From positions 1,180,860 to 1,244,859 of the forward strand of contig NZ_LMJF01000001.1 of assembly GCF_001429785.1 (NCBI RefSeq): a stretch of DNA of 64,000 nt. Direction: 5' to 3'. The DNA is from Lysobacter sp. Root916. Its GTDB lineage: Bacteria > Pseudomonadota > Gammaproteobacteria > Xanthomonadales > Xanthomonadaceae. The position numbers and the translations under genes are program-made. The notes below the pieces were generated by a model that worked only from the letters and a program-made list of their open reading frames with translations, ran no database searches and was not told where the DNA came from. Positions 61,297 through 64,000 of the stretch are shown here, piece by piece (the first letter of the stretch is position 1; each line of letters opens with the position of its first letter).

Positions 61297-61689
61297 GCCA
61301 TTTACGTGACCCAGCGCCTTACACCGAGCAGCTCCAGGAGGTGCCTGCCAGTTGTCGAAGCCAGGAACATTTGGCCAGCATACATGCCAGCAGCCGCCAC
61401 CCGTGTGCCGGGCCTGCCCTGAGCTTAGACAACTTACAAGGCAATCATTTGCGGGGCTGCACTCAGCTGCTAGCTCTTTCACCCAGCATTCCTCCGCAGC
61501 AGTAGGTACTACCTCTGGCGTTGCGGCGCATTTGCCAGTCAACGCGTTAAGGAAAGACATGTCAGGCGGTGGCGGCGGTTCTGGCAGTGCTGGCTGAGCG
61601 ACCTGAGCTGGTTGGCGCGCGGGCTCTTCTGGCGCGGGAGCGCACGCCATCAGAAAGAACAAGCTGCCGATCACGATGATCTTCCACAT
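61291..61689 (-). CDS. Cassette: Cys-rich lipoprotein
   Basis: 132 residues from the Met at 61689. Lipobox FLMAC at about 12-16, a Pro-rich spacer (EEPARQPAQVAQPALPEPPPPPD), then a domain with eight Cys (KCAATPEVVPTAAEECWVKELAAECSPANDCLVSC, GCWHVCWPNVPG). It should stand off the membrane in the periplasm. Stop in the attC core. Confidence 0.7.
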   Translation of the reverse strand: MWKIIVIGSLFFLMACAPAPEEPARQPAQVAQPALPEPPPPPDMSFLNALTGKCAATPEVVPTAAEECWVKELAAECSPANDCLVSCLSSGQARHTGGGCWHVCWPNVPGFDNWQAPPGAARCKALGHVNGI

Positions 61690-61691
61690 GG

Positions 61692-61777
61692 CATCTAACA
61701 ACCAAGTTCAGCCGTGGCTCTGCCGGAGGGCCGAAGGCCCGGAGGCAGAGACGTCGGCTGCAACGCCTGGTTGGGCC
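61692..61777 (-). repeat. attC of a different lineage
   Basis: 86 bp: ATCTAACAACCAAGTTCAGC and GGCTGCAACGCCTGGTTGGGC with a long GC-rich stem (GGGCCGAAGGCCC at its tip). The arms have no likeness to the rest of the array. Confidence 0.85.
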
Positions 61778-61803
61778 CAAGTGCGCCAGGCCAGCGGCAA
61801 CCT

Positions 61804-62283
61804 CTATATCGATCCATCGATCCACCTGTATTCGACATCAGAGGAAGTGATCAACCATGAACCCGAGTCACGGTATCCGCTCCATTCGATCTCGTGTACC
61901 AGCAGTCCTTCATCTGATACTCGAAATTCGTCATACCGCCAGTCGCGGTGACCGCCTCGCACGTCTTGCATGTCAAGGCGATAGCTTGTGACCTCGGGAT
62001 AATGAAGCTCGATGTATCCGTCGTGATACGCACCCAGCAGGCGCACCGTTAGTGATGTGCGGCGAATCTCTCGGCGCTCGCCGGTTGCTGGCTCATCGAT
62101 GCGAACCCATTCCAGCCAGGCGTCATGCGGGCAGTGGTGATCGAAGAAATTAAAGTACCACTCCGATTGCGCGAGCGACAGTGCTCCCTTTGGGAAGCGC
62201 GCTGCATTTTCGCGAAGATAGGCGGCGTAACGCTCTCCCGCGGCCATCGCATCGGCGTCACGCTGCGCTGCGAGAATGTACAT
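61804..62283 (-). CDS. Cassette: hypothetical protein
   Basis: 159 residues from the Met at 62283. YILAAQRDADAMAAGERYAAYLRENAARFPKGALSLAQSEWYFNFFDHHCPHDAWLEWVRI, then strands (SLTVRLLGAYHDGYIELHYPEVTSYRLDM). No family recognised. It carries the one attC of foreign type, so it may have been gained from another integron. Confidence 0.62.
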   Translation of the reverse strand: MYILAAQRDADAMAAGERYAAYLRENAARFPKGALSLAQSEWYFNFFDHHCPHDAWLEWVRIDEPATGERREIRRTSLTVRLLGAYHDGYIELHYPEVTSYRLDMQDVRGGHRDWRYDEFRVSDEGLLVHEIEWSGYRDSGSWLITSSDVEYRWIDGSI

Positions 62284-62307
62284 ACGAAGAGCTACTCCTC
62301 TTCTGGG

Positions 62308-62367
62308 GCCCAACGCCTGAATTAAGCCGACCCGCGAAGCGGGTTCGGCTTGAATGAGTTGTTATAC
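62308..62367 (-). repeat. attC
   Basis: GCCCAACGCCTGAATTAAGC, CCGCGAAGCGG, GCTTGAATGAGTTGTTATAC. Confidence 0.9.
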
Positions 62368-62371
62368 GTGC

Positions 62372-62950
62372 TTACCAGATCTTCCACCAAGGTTTAGCCG
62401 ATGCAGGCGAACTGCTTGAGGCAAGAGCCTCAAATGGCTCAGGGGGTCCACCCTGAATATCTTGGTCGTGCCGAAATGATGTAATCACCTTGGCTAAGGA
62501 CACCGGAACATCATGAATGTAATCAACGTCGGACTTGTCCCCGCCAGAGTCATCTTGCTCTTGCTTTAGCGATGCGTAGATGTCATTGAACTGCGGTGGA
62601 AGGTCACCACTGACGGAGAGATGATAAATGCCCTCTTGTGCGTCATGCGTTACGTGCCAATTGTTCTTTCCGTTGGCATAGCACATTACGGAGCTAAACA
62701 TTACGTGCTCCTCAACTTGGCAAGAAATAACGGTGCAGCCAGCTGAAAGTTGCTGCAAAGATCTATCTGCGACCAGCGGCGAGGCAAACCTGTTGGCAAA
62801 GACTAAGAACCAGCCAGTAGGAAGTTGAGCGGCCGAAACGGGAGACTCCGGAAACTCCTCGGTCTCACCTGTGCGATGGAGCTGAAGCTCTTGCAACACT
62901 TGTTGAGGATCTTTCCCAGAGACGGCTAACCAAGAAATTGCAAAGCCCAT
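62372..62950 (-). CDS. Cassette: hypothetical protein, conserved type
   Basis: 192 residues. GFAISWLAVSGKDPQQVLQELQLHRTGETEEFPESPVSAAQLPTGWFLVFAN, LQQLSAGCTVISCQVEEHVMFSSVMCYANGKNNWHVTHDAQ. The opening is common to a family of unknown function seen in many bacteria. The Ser-rich C-terminus ends KPWWKIW. Confidence 0.68.
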   Translation of the reverse strand: MGFAISWLAVSGKDPQQVLQELQLHRTGETEEFPESPVSAAQLPTGWFLVFANRFASPLVADRSLQQLSAGCTVISCQVEEHVMFSSVMCYANGKNNWHVTHDAQEGIYHLSVSGDLPPQFNDIYASLKQEQDDSGGDKSDVDYIHDVPVSLAKVITSFRHDQDIQGGPPEPFEALASSSSPASAKPWWKIW

Positions 62951-62963
62951 GAACCCTCCAGCA

Positions 62964-63024
62964 CGTATAACGCCTGAATTAAGCCGAGCCGCGATGCGGC
63001 GTCGGCTTGAATGAATTGTTGAGT
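62964..63024 (-). repeat. attC
   Basis: GTATAACGCCTGAATTAAGC, CCGCGATGCGG, GCTTGAATGAATTGTTGAGT. Confidence 0.9.
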
Positions 63025-63040
63025 GGCCAGCCTGCCAGAT

Positions 63041-63310
63041 TCATCTACGAATACAACTGGCCAACTTATACGCGCGGTCTCGCAAAGCGAGTAGCTCCCG
63101 ATGCGACTCCGCGGTGGCTCCCTGGAAGTCGAGAAATGAGCCCATGCCGCCTTGATACATCGCCAAGAATGTGGGGGTGTCCGACGTTTTTCCAGAAGCA
63201 ATTTGATTGGCGTACTTCTCGACGCGTTTGCGCCATTTCTTAGCCTCCGGCTCGCCGAGCCGTCGAACAAGGTTGCGCAAAGTCGCTTCGAGTTCGATGA
63301 GTTCTTCCAT
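63041..63310 (-). CDS. Cassette: helical hypothetical protein
   Basis: 89 residues from the Met at 63310. EELIELEATLRNLVRRLGEPEAKKWRKRVEKYANQIASG and ATAESHRELLALRDRAYKLASCIRR are long helices with a likely coiled coil. A frame in another phase runs through the neighbouring attC but is not coding here. Confidence 0.6.
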   Translation of the reverse strand: MEELIELEATLRNLVRRLGEPEAKKWRKRVEKYANQIASGKTSDTPTFLAMYQGGMGSFLDFQGATAESHRELLALRDRAYKLASCIRR

Positions 63311-63314
63311 GGCC

Positions 63315-63428
63315 ACCTAACGCCTGAGTTAAGCCGCGCAGCGCAGTGGAGGTGGCAGGCATGGCAAGCTTTTCCTGCCATGCCTGACGCCGGAACGAAG
63401 CGGAGTCGGCTTGAATGAATTGTTAGGG
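63315..63428 (-). repeat. attC, long variant with extra hairpin
   Basis: 114 bp. Outer parts ACCTAACGCCTGAGTTAAGC and GCTTGAATGAATTGTTAGGG are standard; the centre carries an 11-bp inverted repeat (CAGGCATGGCA/TGCCATGCCTG). Confidence 0.88.
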
Positions 63429-63734
63429 GGCATGCGGCGACCCGAAAGCTTGCGACTCTAGCTCTTGAAGCAGGTGCGCGCCCGCAATGTCGTCCCCGGA
63501 TCGGTAGGAGGCCAAGGACTTCTCTAAGAGGTCGGCGAGGTTGGTGATTGCGTTTGCACTCACGCCGGACTGGGCCATGAGAGTGAGTCCATGGCTCAGC
63601 TCGTGAAATGCACTTTCTAGGCTCAGCTGCTCGTGAAGCTTAAGGAAGTCTTCCTGCGGGAAGTCATCCGGAGCATGGACGATCACCAGCGACAAGAAGT
63701 CTTTGAAGGAAGAAATATTGGTCACCCATGACAT
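63423..63734 (-). CDS. Cassette: acidic helical hypothetical protein
   Basis: 103 residues. FKDFLSLVIVHAPDDFPQEDFLKLHEQLSLESAFHELSHGLTLMAQ, then LADLLEKSLASYRSGDDIAGAHLLQELE. Unknown; size, acidity and helical content would suit an immunity protein. Stop in the attC core. Confidence 0.6.
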   Translation of the reverse strand: MSWVTNISSFKDFLSLVIVHAPDDFPQEDFLKLHEQLSLESAFHELSHGLTLMAQSGVSANAITNLADLLEKSLASYRSGDDIAGAHLLQELESQAFGSPHAP

Positions 63735-63745
63735 TTGGTCATGCC

Positions 63746-63805
63746 CCCTAGCACCTGAATTAAGCCGAGCCGCGAAGCGGCTTCGGCTTGAATGAATTGT
63801 TAGAC
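63746..63805 (-). repeat. attC
   Basis: CCCCTAGCACCTGAATTAAGC, CCGCGAAGCGG, GCTTGAATGAATTGTTAGAC. Confidence 0.93.
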
Positions 63806-63814
63806 CTGCACGCG

Positions 63815-64000
63815 CTAACCCTCATGCTCGGCCCCATCAAAGAACGTTGCCAAACTGTCGGCCAGTGCTCGCGAGGAAGGGGTGCCATCTGCAATATGCA
63901 CCGCACCGTTTGCAAATGCGACCGGGACAGTCTCACCAGCATCGTGACCAAGCCACCAATAGGACTCGCCTTGGGGAAGGGTAATAGGTTGGCCGTCAGG
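63815..64000 (-). CDS. Cassette: hypothetical protein, C-terminal part (SMI1/KNR4-like?)
   Basis: 61 codons up to the right edge. ESYWWLGHDAGETVPVAFANGAVHIADGTPSSRALADSLATFFDGAEHEG recalls the last strands and helix of SUKH/SMI1-KNR4 proteins (W.G.D.....V.F..G.V......S..F..FF.G). The start lies outside the window. Confidence 0.5.
   Translation of the reverse strand, partial: PDGQPITLPQGESYWWLGHDAGETVPVAFANGAVHIADGTPSSRALADSLATFFDGAEHEG

Larger units (their letters stand above)
42737..64000 (-). mobile_element. Chromosomal integron cassette array (sedentary superintegron), partial
   Basis: A run of about 48 small minus-strand genes, each followed by an attC site of the form GCCTAACAATTCATTCAAGC ... 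ending GCTTAATTCAGGCGTTAGGC when read on the minus strand. attC sites recur about every 430 bp from 43.05 kb to the right edge. By cassette polarity, attI and intI should lie beyond 64000. No integrase gene or attI is visible here. The leftmost gene has no attC after it, so the array ends near 42.7 kb. Confidence 0.95.

Noticed and set aside
62926..63381. 151-residue minus-strand frame across an attC
   Set aside because: It overlaps the 63041-63310 cassette gene in another phase and gains length only because one attC frame is open; the start and first 40 residues are attC.
42737..64000. Regular 60-bp repeats every about 430 bp, read as a possible CRISPR-like array
   Set aside because: The repeats have the two core sites and imperfect hairpin of attC, the spacers are 250-600 bp and contain genes, and no cas genes are near.

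Overview
The window is chromosomal DNA of a high-GC gammaproteobacterium of the Xanthomonadaceae, most likely Lysobacter or a close relative. Evidence for this is the codon bias of the left two thirds, the gene order crcB-rarA / lolA-ftsK / trxB-aat-infA-clpA-clpS-mnmA-hflD, and several small secreted families (DUF4124, DUF3011) common in that family. This assignment is inference; no 16S gene is present.

Region 1 (1 to about 19 kb) is ordinary accessory chromosome. It holds a partial secreted SGNH hydrolase, a CPBP membrane protease with an 18-bp perfect palindrome in front of it, an arginase-family protein and several small secreted proteins. It also holds a zinc metalloprotease, an orphan MazF/PemK-like protein, a ZntB/CorA transporter, a VanX-like lipoprotein and a MocR regulator. 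A TetR regulator sits beside the oxidoreductase gene it probably controls; two nearly identical NemR-type operator boxes mark the two promoters.

Region 2 (19 to 42.6 kb) is core genome: crcB, rarA, a GH108 lysozyme, lolA, ftsK, trxB, two acetyltransferases, aat, infA, clpA/clpS, a Nudix hydrolase, mnmA, hflD and a HAD hydrolase. Between infA and clpA lies a minimal class II lanthipeptide locus: a 54-residue precursor with two Cys near its C-terminus, followed by a full-length LanM synthetase. No transporter or protease gene is next to it.

Region 3 (about 42.7 kb to the right edge) is a large chromosomal integron cassette array. About 48 small genes, all on the minus strand and mostly 75 to 205 codons long, are separated by attC recombination sites of about 60 bp with a shared sequence. 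The orientation puts attI and the integrase gene beyond the right edge. The last cassette (left end, 42737-42979) has no attC after it. The first attC sites from the left are strongly degenerate, as expected for the oldest end. Most cassette genes match no family I recognise. Recognisable ones include a MazG-like protein, cold-shock plus DUF1294, DUF4279, VOC, HEAT-like, MORN/YwqK-like, zinc-ribbon proteins, lipoproteins and small membrane proteins. About twenty cassette genes take their stop codon from the first core site of their own attC, and three read further into the attC and gain the same C-terminal tail (consensus NNSFKPKPLRGSA).
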